A stretch of 55,497 bases of DNA from assembly GCA_964629225.1 (NCBI GenBank), contig CAZVQC010000011.1:1-55497 (forward strand), given 5' to 3'. This document shows, piece by piece, positions 7,780 through 16,553 of the stretch (positions are counted from its first letter, which is position 1; every line of letters starts with the position of its first letter). Below the pieces are notes generated by a model. It did no database searches. It was given only the letters and a program-made list of their open reading frames with translations, and had not been told where the DNA came from. The translations under genes were made by a program, and so were the position numbers. Source of the DNA: RUG14199 sp964629225 (lineage in GTDB: Bacteria > Bacillota > Clostridia > Oscillospirales > CAG-272).

Positions 7780-9909
7780 ATGATACTTATTATAGCGGAA
7801 AAACCCAGCCTTGCAAGAAACATCGCCGCCGCCATCGGCAACACCCAAAGGCGGGACGGATATCTTGAGGGAGGCGGATATCTGATATCATGGGCTTTCG
7901 GCCACCTCTTTTCTCTTGCGGACATTGAGCACTACTGCGGTGCGGACGAGGGGGCAAGGTGGACCATGGACAACATTCCCTGCTTCCCGGAAAGATTCGA
8001 TTTCGAGCTGAGACGGGGAAACGATAAAAAGACAGATACCGGTGTGGCAAAGCAGTTCGGAATACTGAAGGCACTTTGCAACAGAGCGGATATCGACACC
8101 ATAGTCAATGCGGGAGACGCCGATCGAGAGGGAGAGATCATCGTAAGGCTCTGCATTGAGAAGTCCCTTGACGGCGGCACAGACAAAAAGCTCAAGCGGC
8201 TGTGGCTCCCCGACCAGACTCCCGAAACGGTACGTCAGGCTCTCTCGGAGATGAAGGACGAGAGCGAGTACGACAACTTGGCGGGAGAAGGTTTTTCAAG
8301 GACTTATATAGACTGGCTCTATGGGGTCAATCTGACCCGTTATGCCACCCTTAAGGCGGGAAACTTACTTCGGGTGGGGAGAGTCATAGTCCCCATCGTA
8401 AAGGCCATCTACGACCGTGATATGGCGATAAAATACTTTGTGCCGGAAAAATACTACGCTCCCCACAGCAAGGCAGAAACTGCCGGATGCCCTGTGGAAC
8501 TGACTTCAAAGCAACGCTTTTCAAAGGACGATCTTGCCAAGGCTAAACGGCTTTGCGAAAAGTACAACGATGCCGGAGCGAAGGTCACGTCCCTTAAAAA
8601 GCGGAAGACTACGGTGCCGCCGGGAAAGCTCTACTCCCTGTCAAAGCTCCAAAACGTGCTGGGAAAAAAGTACAAGATGTCCATGAGTGAGAGCCTTGAT
8701 GCGGTGCAGAAACTCTACGAGGCAGGATATCTTACCTATCCGAGAACGAACTCCGAATATCTTGCCACTGCGGAAAAAGCGAAAGTAAAAAAGATACTTG
8801 AGAACTGTGCCTCAATAGGATACCCGGTCAAGTTCAAGGATTCCAAGACGATATTCGACGATTCGAAGATAGAGTCCCACTCGGCGCTGACCCCGACTTA
8901 CAAGATACCCTCAAAAAGCCAACTCTCCGAACGGGAAATGCAAGTCTACTCCACCGTTTTCAGACGGTTCATCGCCGTCTTCTGCGCAGAGGACTGCGTT
9001 GCGGACAAGACGGAGATGACGGTGTCGGTGGGAAAGTACGAGGACTTCACCCTCAAAGGGACGGTCATCCTCGAAAAGGGTTGGATGAAATACGATGACT
9101 CAAGTCAAAAGGACAAGATCCTTCCTCCGCTCAAAAAAGGGGATGACGTGGTGATAGATTTCAACCCTGCCGAGAAGGAGACCTCTCCTCCGAAGCACTT
9201 CACCATCGAAACTCTCAATAACTACCTGAAGAATCCTTTCAAGGAAGAAAAAGCGGCGGCAAAGGCCGCCGAGGAGGACGCAGATCAGGTTGGAGCCGAC
9301 GATAAGGAGGAATACAAAGCGATATTCGAGGGTCTTGAGCTGGGTACGGAGGCAACTCGGACGGGCATTATCGACAATGCGAGAAAGAGCCGCTATATCG
9401 ACCTGAAAAAAGACGTCTACACCATTTTGCCAGACGGTATCTTCCTTGTGGAATCCCTTCCGGGAATGGGCATCGTCATGGACAAATACAAGACGGTGGA
9501 GATGGGCAAGGCGCTGAAAAAGGTATTCAGAGGGCAGATGACGGTGGATCAGAGCGTGGCCCTGGCAAAGAAGGACATCAGCGCCGTCTTCAACCGCCCC
9601 GCCGCCACCCTTGAGACCGACAGCGACACCGGTTATTTCCGTGACAAGGTGGGAGTTTGCCCCCTTTGCGGACGAGACGTCATCAGATTCCGCTACAGCT
9701 ACGGATGTTCCGGTTACAAAGAGGGCTGCACTTTCAAGGTCAGTACCATGATCTGCAGAAGAAACGTATCCGTGTCCAACTTGAAGCTGCTGCTCTCCGA
9801 GGGCAGGACCTCGAAGATCGAGGGCTTCTACTCACAAAGAACGGGAAAGACCTTCGCCGCAAGACTCAAGCTTGAGGACGGAAAGGCGGTCTTTGACTTC
9901 AGTGACTGA
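7780..9909 (+). CDS. topB: DNA topoisomerase III (type IA)
   Basis: Decatenates and relaxes DNA by passing a strand through a transient single-strand break. 709 residues. The Toprim domain begins at the start (MILIIAEKPSLARNIA) and its acidic motif is DADREGEII in VNAGDADREGEIIVRLC. The catalytic tyrosine is Tyr320 in GYLTYPRTNSEYL. The toroidal domain follows (AHSALTPTY-type region reads SHSALTPTYKIP). The C-terminus carries a four-Cys zinc-binding motif CPLCGRD...YGCSGYKEGC and a short repeat-like tail, as in Firmicute TopB proteins. The length and lack of a long zinc-ribbon array separate it from TopA. Monocistronic. Confidence 0.95.
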   Translation: MILIIAEKPSLARNIAAAIGNTQRRDGYLEGGGYLISWAFGHLFSLADIEHYCGADEGARWTMDNIPCFPERFDFELRRGNDKKTDTGVAKQFGILKALCNRADIDTIVNAGDADREGEIIVRLCIEKSLDGGTDKKLKRLWLPDQTPETVRQALSEMKDESEYDNLAGEGFSRTYIDWLYGVNLTRYATLKAGNLLRVGRVIVPIVKAIYDRDMAIKYFVPEKYYAPHSKAETAGCPVELTSKQRFSKDDLAKAKRLCEKYNDAGAKVTSLKKRKTTVPPGKLYSLSKLQNVLGKKYKMSMSESLDAVQKLYEAGYLTYPRTNSEYLATAEKAKVKKILENCASIGYPVKFKDSKTIFDDSKIESHSALTPTYKIPSKSQLSEREMQVYSTVFRRFIAVFCAEDCVADKTEMTVSVGKYEDFTLKGTVILEKGWMKYDDSSQKDKILPPLKKGDDVVIDFNPAEKETSPPKHFTIETLNNYLKNPFKEEKAAAKAAEEDADQVGADDKEEYKAIFEGLELGTEATRTGIIDNARKSRYIDLKKDVYTILPDGIFLVESLPGMGIVMDKYKTVEMGKALKKVFRGQMTVDQSVALAKKDISAVFNRPAATLETDSDTGYFRDKVGVCPLCGRDVIRFRYSYGCSGYKEGCTFKVSTMICRRNVSVSNLKLLLSEGRTSKIEGFYSQRTGKTFAARLKLEDGKAVFDFSD

Positions 9910-9924
9910 CAGATAAAACAGATA

Positions 9925-9953
9925 AAAAGAGGTTCCAAAGGAACCTCTTTTTT
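9925..9953. terminator. Bidirectional terminator between topB and pyk
   Basis: AAAAGAGGTTCC, loop AAA, GGAACCTCTTTTTT. Converging genes end on either side and both strands show a T run after the stem. Confidence 0.9.
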
Positions 9954-9967
9954 GTTATCACTTATTT

Positions 9968-11386
9968 TCAGTTCAGTCTCTCAAGTCTCACCGTATTGTT
10001 CTCACAGTTGGAGCCGCTGACAGTTCCGCCCACGATGATCACGTTGTCACCGGGCTTAAGATCGAGAAGCTTTTTAGTGGTCCTGGAAGCATTGTAGAAC
10101 ATGACCTCCGAGGAGGGGTAGTTCTCGGTGAGTACCGGCATCACGCCCCAAGAGAGGGCAAGCTTTCTCCATGCCTTTTTATCGGTGGTAAGACCCACTA
10201 TATCCACGGAGGAACGGAATCTCGATACCATTCGAACGGTCCTGCCGGATATGGAGCACACCGCTATCGCCTTGGCCTTGGTGCAAATAGCCATGCTGCA
10301 GGCGGAATGGGACACTGCGTCAAGGTTGTTCTTGATCTCAAAATCGGTCTTGAAGAAGCGCTGATCGAAGTCGATGTCGTCCTCTGCTCCCTCGCAGATA
10401 TCTGCCATTACTCTGACAGTCTCCACCGGGTACTTGCCGGCAGCAGTCTCTCCTGAGAGCATAACGGCGCTGGTACCGTCGTAGACTGCGTTGGCAACGT
10501 CGGAGATCTCAGCTCTTGTGGGACGGGGATTGTGGATCATGGATTCAAGCATCTCCGTTGCGGTGATGATGCGCTTTCCCATCATTCGGCAAACAGTGGT
10601 GAGGCTCTTTTGAGCGGCGGGGAGTTCCTTGAAGGGGATCTCAACGCCAAGGTCGCCTCTGGCTATCATAACGCCTTCGCACTCTGTGCAGATATCGTGG
10701 ATATTCTCCACTCCGGAACTGTTCTCTATCTTGGCAATGATACCGATGTTATCATCCTTGCCGATGGATCTGATGTAATTTTTAATGTCGATAAGATCCT
10801 GTCTGCAGGATACGAAGGAGGCGGCAATGTAGTCTATATCATTTTCAAGACCGAACTTGATATCGTCCTTGTCCTGCTCGCTTAAAAAGACCTTGTGCAT
10901 GTGCTTTCCGGGGAAACTCATGCTCTTTCTATCGGAGAGTTCTCCCCCGACTTCTACCTTGCATCTCACCTCATGACCGACGATCTCCGCCACCTTGAAG
11001 GAAACAAGTCCGTTGTTGACAAGGATGGTATCCCCCACACTGACGTCATCCGCAAGACCTTCGTAATTTACCGCGACGTGTCGGCTGTCGCCTACGATGT
11101 CATCCGTAGTGAATGTGAAATCCGCTCCGTCCGCAAGGATTATCTTTCCCTCGGCAAAGGTCTTTATGCGGTATTCCGGCCCCTTGGTGTCAAGCATGAT
11201 GGCGATGGGGAGATCCAGCTCTTCTCTGACCTTTTTGATCAGATCCATCATTTTTTTATGCTGTTCATGGGTGCCGTGGGAGAAGTTGAGCCTTGCAACG
11301 TTCATTCCCGCAAGACACATTTTTTTGAGGGTCGCCTCGTCGCCGCAGGCGGGTCCCAACGTGCAGATGATCTTAGTCTTTCTCAT
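9968..11386 (-). CDS. pyk: Pyruvate kinase
   Basis: Last ATP-forming step of glycolysis, phosphoenolpyruvate plus ADP to pyruvate plus ATP. 472 residues from the ATG at 11386, chosen because the protein then begins MRKTKIICTLGPA and AAGGA lies about 9 bases upstream; a longer frame of 31 extra codons would read through the preceding gene's end. Conserved motifs: ARLNFSHG, MLDTKGPEYRI, IAKIENSSGVENI, GVMIARGDLGVEI, TATEMLESM. It has the classical A, B and C domains and lacks the extra C-terminal PEP-utiliser-like domain found in some Firmicute enzymes. The stop of the upstream sugar kinase gene is 11 bases away, so the two are one transcript. Confidence 0.96.
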   Translation of the reverse strand: MRKTKIICTLGPACGDEATLKKMCLAGMNVARLNFSHGTHEQHKKMMDLIKKVREELDLPIAIMLDTKGPEYRIKTFAEGKIILADGADFTFTTDDIVGDSRHVAVNYEGLADDVSVGDTILVNNGLVSFKVAEIVGHEVRCKVEVGGELSDRKSMSFPGKHMHKVFLSEQDKDDIKFGLENDIDYIAASFVSCRQDLIDIKNYIRSIGKDDNIGIIAKIENSSGVENIHDICTECEGVMIARGDLGVEIPFKELPAAQKSLTTVCRMMGKRIITATEMLESMIHNPRPTRAEISDVANAVYDGTSAVMLSGETAAGKYPVETVRVMADICEGAEDDIDFDQRFFKTDFEIKNNLDAVSHSACSMAICTKAKAIAVCSISGRTVRMVSRFRSSVDIVGLTTDKKAWRKLALSWGVMPVLTENYPSSEVMFYNASRTTKKLLDLKPGDNVIIVGGTVSGSNCENNTVRLERLN

Positions 11387-11397
11387 TGATGATGTCC

Positions 11398-12549
11398 TTA
11401 ACTGTTGTAGATTTTCTCGACGATAGCTTCCATCTCGCCGAATTTTTTTTGAATGTCCTTTGCAAGCGCTATCTGGCATCTTGTGCGAACGATGTTGTGA
11501 CCGGGATACTTGATCTTGAAGTAGTTGTCTCCGGTGATGTAGTCATCAAGGAAACGCTCCGCCAGCTCCACCGTCATAGTCCGTGCTCCGAGGGCAAGGG
11601 TCTTCATCTCCTCAACGGACAGTGCCTCTCTTATGGGCGGGATGAATCCTTTTGTAAATGCCTCGAATTTTGCAAGATCGAAGGAGACCTTGGATAGGTC
11701 AGCCTCATCCTCGGCGGCGGTATTGGCGGCAAATCTGACTGCATCTCCGAAATCGTGAGCAACCAGACCCGGCATTACCGTGTCAAGGTCGATGACCACA
11801 AGCGCCTTCTCGCTCTCACGGTCAAAGAGCACATTGTTGATCTTGGTGTCGTTGTGAGTCACTCTCAGGGGGATCTTTCCCGACTCAAGCATCTCGGACA
11901 GACGGCAGGCCTCATCTCTCACGGAAGCGATGTAGTCTATCTCCTCGCTCACCGATTCGACTCGATCACAACTGTCCTCGTTAACATGGCGGAAAAAGTC
12001 CCGCATCCTTTTTTTGGTGTTGTGAAAATCGGGAATGGTCTCAAACAGCTTCTGTGCGTCAAAATCCGCCAAAGCCGCCTGGAATCTTCCGAAGGCCTCA
12101 CCCGCCTCCTCAAGAACCGACAGGTCATCACACACGTTATATGTCACCGAGTCCTCAATGTACTTGCTGACTCTCCAGAACCCGTGATCGTCGTCCACGT
12201 AGAAATTTTTTCTGTGGCCGCCGTTGTGGGTGTGGTAGAAATGCATGAAGCTTCTGGTATCGGTGATGCCGTTCAAAGCATTCTTGTTCTTGATATGAGT
12301 GGTGATAAGGTCGATATTGCTCATTATCTGACGGGGCTTTCTGAAAACGTACATATTGACCTTTTGGACGATGTAGTTCTTCTTAAAGCCGTCGGGATGA
12401 AGATAGGTGACCTTGTATGTGTTGTTTATGTTGCCCATCACGATGGTCTCGTATCCCTCGTATGTTCCGGGGACTCCGAATATCGTGCAGATGCTTTGTA
12501 ATTTCTCCTCAACGGATCTTTTGCAACCGGTGTTCTTATTTGTTTTCAT
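11398..12549 (-). CDS. Sugar-1-kinase of the aminoglycoside phosphotransferase fold (NahK-like)
   Basis: Likely phosphorylates a hexosamine or hexose at C1 in the cytoplasm. 383 residues; ATG at 12549 with AAAGG about 8 bases upstream. Nucleotide-binding strand ETIVMGNINNTYKV (near 40-55), catalytic loop VTHNDTKINNVLFD (near 230) and metal-binding IDLDTVMPGLVAHDFGD (near 250) match the N-acetylhexosamine 1-kinase group of the APH fold rather than antibiotic kinases. It is co-transcribed with pyk and divergent from a GH94 phosphorylase, whose product would be a sugar 1-phosphate. That context supports a role in feeding sugar 1-phosphates, but the true substrate (GlcNAc, GalNAc or other) is inference. 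Confidence 0.8.
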   Translation of the reverse strand: MKTNKNTGCKRSVEEKLQSICTIFGVPGTYEGYETIVMGNINNTYKVTYLHPDGFKKNYIVQKVNMYVFRKPRQIMSNIDLITTHIKNKNALNGITDTRSFMHFYHTHNGGHRKNFYVDDDHGFWRVSKYIEDSVTYNVCDDLSVLEEAGEAFGRFQAALADFDAQKLFETIPDFHNTKKRMRDFFRHVNEDSCDRVESVSEEIDYIASVRDEACRLSEMLESGKIPLRVTHNDTKINNVLFDRESEKALVVIDLDTVMPGLVAHDFGDAVRFAANTAAEDEADLSKVSFDLAKFEAFTKGFIPPIREALSVEEMKTLALGARTMTVELAERFLDDYITGDNYFKIKYPGHNIVRTRCQIALAKDIQKKFGEMEAIVEKIYNS

Positions 12550-12609
12550 AAAATACCTTTCAGTCTTTCCTCTTAAAAGACGCATTGCCAAAGTTCTCTG
12601 TCTTCTGCC

Positions 12610-12638
12610 AGTATACTATATTTTTTCCGATTAGTCAA
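12610..12638 (-). promoter_or_regulatory. Promoter of the sugar kinase-pyk operon
   Basis: On the minus strand TTGACT (12638-12633), 17-base spacer, TATACT (12615-12610). It lies about 60 bases ahead of the kinase start. Confidence 0.8.
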
Positions 12639-12945
12639 GGATAACGCCCCCGCAAAACAAAAAATCGGGGTAAAATGCGCCGGCTCCGCTTCGTTACTCA
12701 AGCGGCAAACGAATCAAAAATGCCCAAAGACGGCTTTTCAACTGTCGGATCCTCAAGAACGGTGCCACGCCCGAAAAAACGTGTGAGAACTCCCGCGAAA
12801 AACATGAGAAAACTTGTTTTCGGCATCAAGAATAGTGGATCTGTGCGGTGCAAAGAGGGCACGGACATAGATTTCGATCGTTCTTTGCTCCGTGGCTGTC
12901 CTCAAATATCCGGCAAAATTGATCACTTAAAAAACGAAAATCCGC
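12639..12945. other. Spacer between divergent promoters
   Basis: About 300 bases between the kinase and phosphorylase promoters. A plus-strand open frame crosses it but has no ribosome binding site, runs through the GH94 promoter and encodes a basic unrecognised peptide, so I treat it as non-coding. No clear operator palindrome is seen. Confidence 0.5.
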
Positions 12946-12974
12946 TTGTATCTTTCGCACCGATGTGCTATACT
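12946..12974 (+). promoter_or_regulatory. Promoter of the GH94 gene
   Basis: TTGTAT (12946-12951), 17-base spacer, TATACT (12969-12974) preceded by TG, an extended -10. It lies 32 bases ahead of the start codon. Confidence 0.8.
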
Positions 12975-13006
12975 GTCCATGACAACCACGAAAGGATATT
13001 TCACTG

Positions 13007-15898
13007 ATGTATTTTACCAACGAAAAATCGCGCGATGCTTTCCTCACCGCCGCCGAAAAGATCAAAATGACCTTCAAGGATGCCTCCGGAATCATCGATG
13101 CCGAATATCTTGATGCCGCAAGAACGAGAGTTCTCGGCGTTTCATCCCTGCCGATATACGCACCCATAGTAACGGCAATACTGGGAGATGCGGACTTCCT
13201 CAACTGGCTTGACGGAAAAGATGGAGACATTCTCCTCATCTACGGCGATACCATCACCTGCGCTTGCGGCTCTGCGCTTCCCGCAGAAGTGCAAAGTGCC
13301 GTTAAAAAAGCCGTGGACGAAGCCGAAAGAGGTGTGGGATACCTGAACGAAAAGGGCGAGCACGTGATCGACCTCAAGGGCCGTAAGGTGGGAACTCACT
13401 ACGGTATCAACCTGCTTCTCGGATGCCGAGTCGGCTTCAAGTCCCCCATGCTGACTACTCCCAAGAGCGCACTCGACGCCTTCGGAAGAGGTGCATTCAG
13501 AGCAGGGGCTGACTCTCAGGTGCTGGCTTCCCGCTACGTCTACGATCAAGATGAAGCCGGCGAACCCGCCAACAGACAGTTCTACCTCTTCGAGGGCAAC
13601 CGTCAGATATTCTACAGCGCAAATGCAAAAGAGAATGTGAAGAGTGCCCGTTGCATCCACAAGCCCAATCACACGGTCATCGAATATGAGACCGAATGCG
13701 GCCTTAAGATAACGAGGACTATCTTCATCCTTCCCCAGTACGAAGGAATGCCGGATGCTACCGAGATCCAGCTCGTAAGCGTGGAAAACCTCGGCACAGA
13801 GCCGAGAAAACTCCGCATCGTAATGACCGGAGTATTCGGTCTTGCAGGCCCCGACGGACTGGTCAACGACATAGTCTACTCCAACATCGTCAACGAATCT
13901 GGCGTATGCCGTGACGGCAGCGGCAAGGTCATCGCAGTATCTCCCTGCCCCCACCCCAAATACGCATCCAGATACCGCCGTTTTGCCGCTCTCTTCATTG
14001 ACGGACAGCCCATGGACGAGTACTCGGCAAACTATACCGAATTCGTGGGCAACGGCAATATAGAGCATCCCGAGCACGCCGCAAGACTCACAAGCGCCCC
14101 CAACAGAAAATGCCCCGCATTCTTCGCAATGGCAAAAAGCTTTGAACTTGGCGCAAAGGAGTCCGTTACAGTCCGTGAATTTGTCGGCTATATCGCCGGT
14201 GACGAAAACGTTGAGGTCACTCTCGACAGCGCTCTTAAAGTGCTCTGCGATGAATTCACAGCAAATGGCAGACTTGAGGCAGCTCTTGAGGACGTGAAGA
14301 AATTCTACTCCGACTACTCCTCCTACCTTTCCATCAACACCGGAAACAGAGACCTTGACTCCTACGTCAACAACAACCTCCCCTTCCAGGTGCTCTATCA
14401 GTCGTTTTTGTCCCGTTCATTCGCTTGGACTCAGAAGTCCTTCCGCCAGATAGGATTCAGGGAGATCCAGGATATGTATCCCTCTCTCTACTACCTTGCG
14501 GCAATGGGCAATGCTCCCCTTGCCAAGGAGATGATATCTCAGTGGGTGCAGAACGTGTTCGAGTACGGTTACGCAAATCACAACTTCTATTGGAACGGGA
14601 ACGGCGCAGGTGATTGCTCCGATGACCAGCTTTGGCTCATCCAAGCAGTCTACAGATACGTTTCTCATACCAAGGATACCGCCTTTCTTGACGAGCTTTA
14701 TCCCATCGCGGGAAGCGACAAGAAACGCAGTGTCTTCGATACTATGATGGCTGCCATCGAGTACAGCGGAAAGATCTCCGTCGGAAAGCACGGACTTCCC
14801 GTCCTCGACCATGCCGACTGGAACGACTGTCTCAAACTGGATATGGACAGCATCAGCGCTCCCTACAAATTCGAGCTTTACAAAAAGCAACTTGAAGAAA
14901 AAGGGCAAGAGTGGGGCGTCCCCTTTGAAAACCACTTCTGCGAGAGCGTCATGAACGCATTCCTTTTGAAGGTTGCCGAGGACGAGCTGGCGGAAATGGC
15001 AGACATCACCGGCAGAAAAGATGCGGCGGCAGAGCTCCGTATCATGTCCGAAAAGCTTCAGAATAACATTCAAAAGCACGCATGGAAGGGCGACTTCTTC
15101 GCACGCTGCCTCATCAATAACCCGGAAAAGGGCTATACGTACGTAGGAGCCGGAAAGGACGGCCTCTCCGAGGATCCGAACATCGACGGCACCTACTTCC
15201 TCAATTCCTTCAGTTGGTCGATCCTCGCCAACAGCGCCACCGAGGAACAGATCGCTTCAATGTTGGACCGTGTCAATAAGTACCTCCGCACAGCGGCAGG
15301 TCTTACCCTCTCCTCTCCCTGCGACCTCGGCAAGATATCTTCCACCACCGCAAACGACCACTACTTCCACGGCGACCGTGAAAACGGAGCAGTCTTTAAG
15401 CACGCTACCATGATGTCCACAGCGGCAATGCTCAAAGCGGCTAAAAACGTCAAGGACGAAAAGCTGGCAAAGGATCTTACAGACACCGCATTCTGGATGC
15501 TGGATCTGGTGTTCCCCTTCAAGACACTCGACGATCCCTACATACTGAAAGGAAACCCCCGTTTCTGTACTCAATACAATAACAGCGAGACCCTTGAGGG
15601 TATCGGTCCGATGCTCTCCGGAACCGCAAGCTGGCTTGCGCTCAGCGTTTTTGAATTCGTCGGTATCGGCTATGCAGAGGGAGGACTTGCATTCACTCCC
15701 ATCCTTCCCGAAAACATGACCAATATCTCCTTCAGCATCAAGAGAGGCGAGACAGTCTTCGACGTCACCGTCGAAAAGCCCGAAGGCTTCAAGCGTGTCA
15801 CCGACAGCACAAAATTCCATATCGACGGCAAGGAATGCTCGAGGATCGTCCCCGACCCCGCCGACGGAAAACATCACGCAGTAAAAATAGTACTGTAA
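13007..15898 (+). CDS. GH94-type glycoside phosphorylase
   Basis: Cleaves a beta-glucoside or related disaccharide/oligosaccharide with phosphate, giving a sugar 1-phosphate. 963 residues, no signal peptide, so cytoplasmic. The N-terminal half is the beta-sandwich domain (EYETECGLKITRTIF, EIQLVSVENLGTEPRKLR). The (alpha/alpha)6 barrel begins near 430 (NNNLPFQVLYQSFLSRSF). The catalytic acid is Asp604 in LDHADWNDCLK, matching HADWNDCLN of cellobiose phosphorylases. The phosphate-binding region is ENGAVFKHATMM and SETLEGIGPMLSGTASWL. The second motif departs from the characterised cellobiose and chitobiose enzymes, so specificity is open. AAAGGA lies 11 bases before the ATG. It is divergent from a sugar-1-kinase gene. 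Confidence 0.85.
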   Translation: MYFTNEKSRDAFLTAAEKIKMTFKDASGIIDAEYLDAARTRVLGVSSLPIYAPIVTAILGDADFLNWLDGKDGDILLIYGDTITCACGSALPAEVQSAVKKAVDEAERGVGYLNEKGEHVIDLKGRKVGTHYGINLLLGCRVGFKSPMLTTPKSALDAFGRGAFRAGADSQVLASRYVYDQDEAGEPANRQFYLFEGNRQIFYSANAKENVKSARCIHKPNHTVIEYETECGLKITRTIFILPQYEGMPDATEIQLVSVENLGTEPRKLRIVMTGVFGLAGPDGLVNDIVYSNIVNESGVCRDGSGKVIAVSPCPHPKYASRYRRFAALFIDGQPMDEYSANYTEFVGNGNIEHPEHAARLTSAPNRKCPAFFAMAKSFELGAKESVTVREFVGYIAGDENVEVTLDSALKVLCDEFTANGRLEAALEDVKKFYSDYSSYLSINTGNRDLDSYVNNNLPFQVLYQSFLSRSFAWTQKSFRQIGFREIQDMYPSLYYLAAMGNAPLAKEMISQWVQNVFEYGYANHNFYWNGNGAGDCSDDQLWLIQAVYRYVSHTKDTAFLDELYPIAGSDKKRSVFDTMMAAIEYSGKISVGKHGLPVLDHADWNDCLKLDMDSISAPYKFELYKKQLEEKGQEWGVPFENHFCESVMNAFLLKVAEDELAEMADITGRKDAAAELRIMSEKLQNNIQKHAWKGDFFARCLINNPEKGYTYVGAGKDGLSEDPNIDGTYFLNSFSWSILANSATEEQIASMLDRVNKYLRTAAGLTLSSPCDLGKISSTTANDHYFHGDRENGAVFKHATMMSTAAMLKAAKNVKDEKLAKDLTDTAFWMLDLVFPFKTLDDPYILKGNPRFCTQYNNSETLEGIGPMLSGTASWLALSVFEFVGIGYAEGGLAFTPILPENMTNISFSIKRGETVFDVTVEKPEGFKRVTDSTKFHIDGKECSRIVPDPADGKHHAVKIVL

Positions 15899-15956
15899 CG
15901 CAACAAAAAAGCCCGAAATGGGCTGCACTCTGCGTTTTCATCAAATTTCTTTCTGA

Positions 15957-15990
15957 AAAGCGCCCCCTGCTCTGCAGAGGGCGCTTTCAC
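15957..15990 (+). terminator. Terminator of the GH94 gene
   Basis: AAAAGCGCCC..GGGCGCTTT with a 10-12 base loop, followed by CACTTTT, about 60 bases after the stop. A smaller hairpin (GCCCGAAATGGGC) precedes it. Confidence 0.7.
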
Positions 15991-16044
15991 TTTTCGAAAG
16001 CCAAAAGCGAATGAGGAAACGCCATAGCCGCAAGCAGCCACAAG

Positions 16045-16179
16045 AGCCTTTTTTGCCCATTCTCCTCTCCACATGATAACTTACCCACCCAATCGCAAAA
16101 CCCACCTTAAACCCACCTTATTTCGCCCCACAGCACCACTCCCCGCCCCCCGCACTCCTCCAACAAACAATCCATCCCA
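16045..16179. repeat. Dispersed non-coding repeat, copy 2
   Basis: Aligns with 1764-1900 over about 135 bases, with scattered substitutions and small indels. Sequence outside this core differs from copy 1. It lies between the GH94 terminator and the small membrane protein gene. Confidence 0.75.
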
Positions 16180-16200
16180 AAGCAAGTCTTAAACAGCAAA

Positions 16201-16227
16201 GAATCGGTAGGCAATGCCGACCGATTC
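16201..16227. terminator. Hairpin after the nucleoside hydrolase operon
   Basis: GAATCGGT..ACCGATTC, 8-bp perfect stem with an 11-base loop. The plus side is followed by TTTTGTTTTT. On the minus strand, where the adjacent operon ends, the tail is TTTGCTGTTT, so termination there would be weaker. Confidence 0.6.
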
Positions 16228-16250
16228 TTTTGTTTTTCTTATTACCGTTA

Positions 16251-16553
16251 TTATTTTTTCTCCCCGTCTTTGGTATTTCGTCCGTCAACCAATGGGATAA
16301 ATCCGATGAAGGCTCCGAGAATGGATCCCGTGAGGATCCTTGTGAGCACTTTGGGGGTGTCGAGGAAGTCGCAGAGGAAATAGATGCCGGCGATAAAAAA
16401 GGCGCCGATGAGGATAAAAAGTATCGCAAGCAAAAAGCCCGGTATCTTCTCTCTCATCCTTTTATTGAGACCTGCCATCTTCTTGGCGGGGATCGCTTTT
16501 AAAAGAACGAATCCCACCACTACTGCGGCGATCCAAAAATAAAGCTCGTCCAT
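16251..16553 (-). CDS. Small two-helix membrane protein of unknown function
   Basis: 100 residues with hydrophobic segments at about 5-22 and 40-66 and a basic cytoplasmic-like loop between them (KKMAGLNKRMREK), ending in a charged tail. Its ATG overlaps the stop of the nucleoside hydrolase gene (TAATG) and is preceded by AAGGAG inside that gene, so translation is coupled. I recognise no family. Its position last in a GH20-nucleoside hydrolase operon suggests a membrane accessory role, which is only inference. Confidence 0.7.
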   Translation of the reverse strand: MDELYFWIAAVVVGFVLLKAIPAKKMAGLNKRMREKIPGFLLAILFILIGAFFIAGIYFLCDFLDTPKVLTRILTGSILGAFIGFIPLVDGRNTKDGEKK

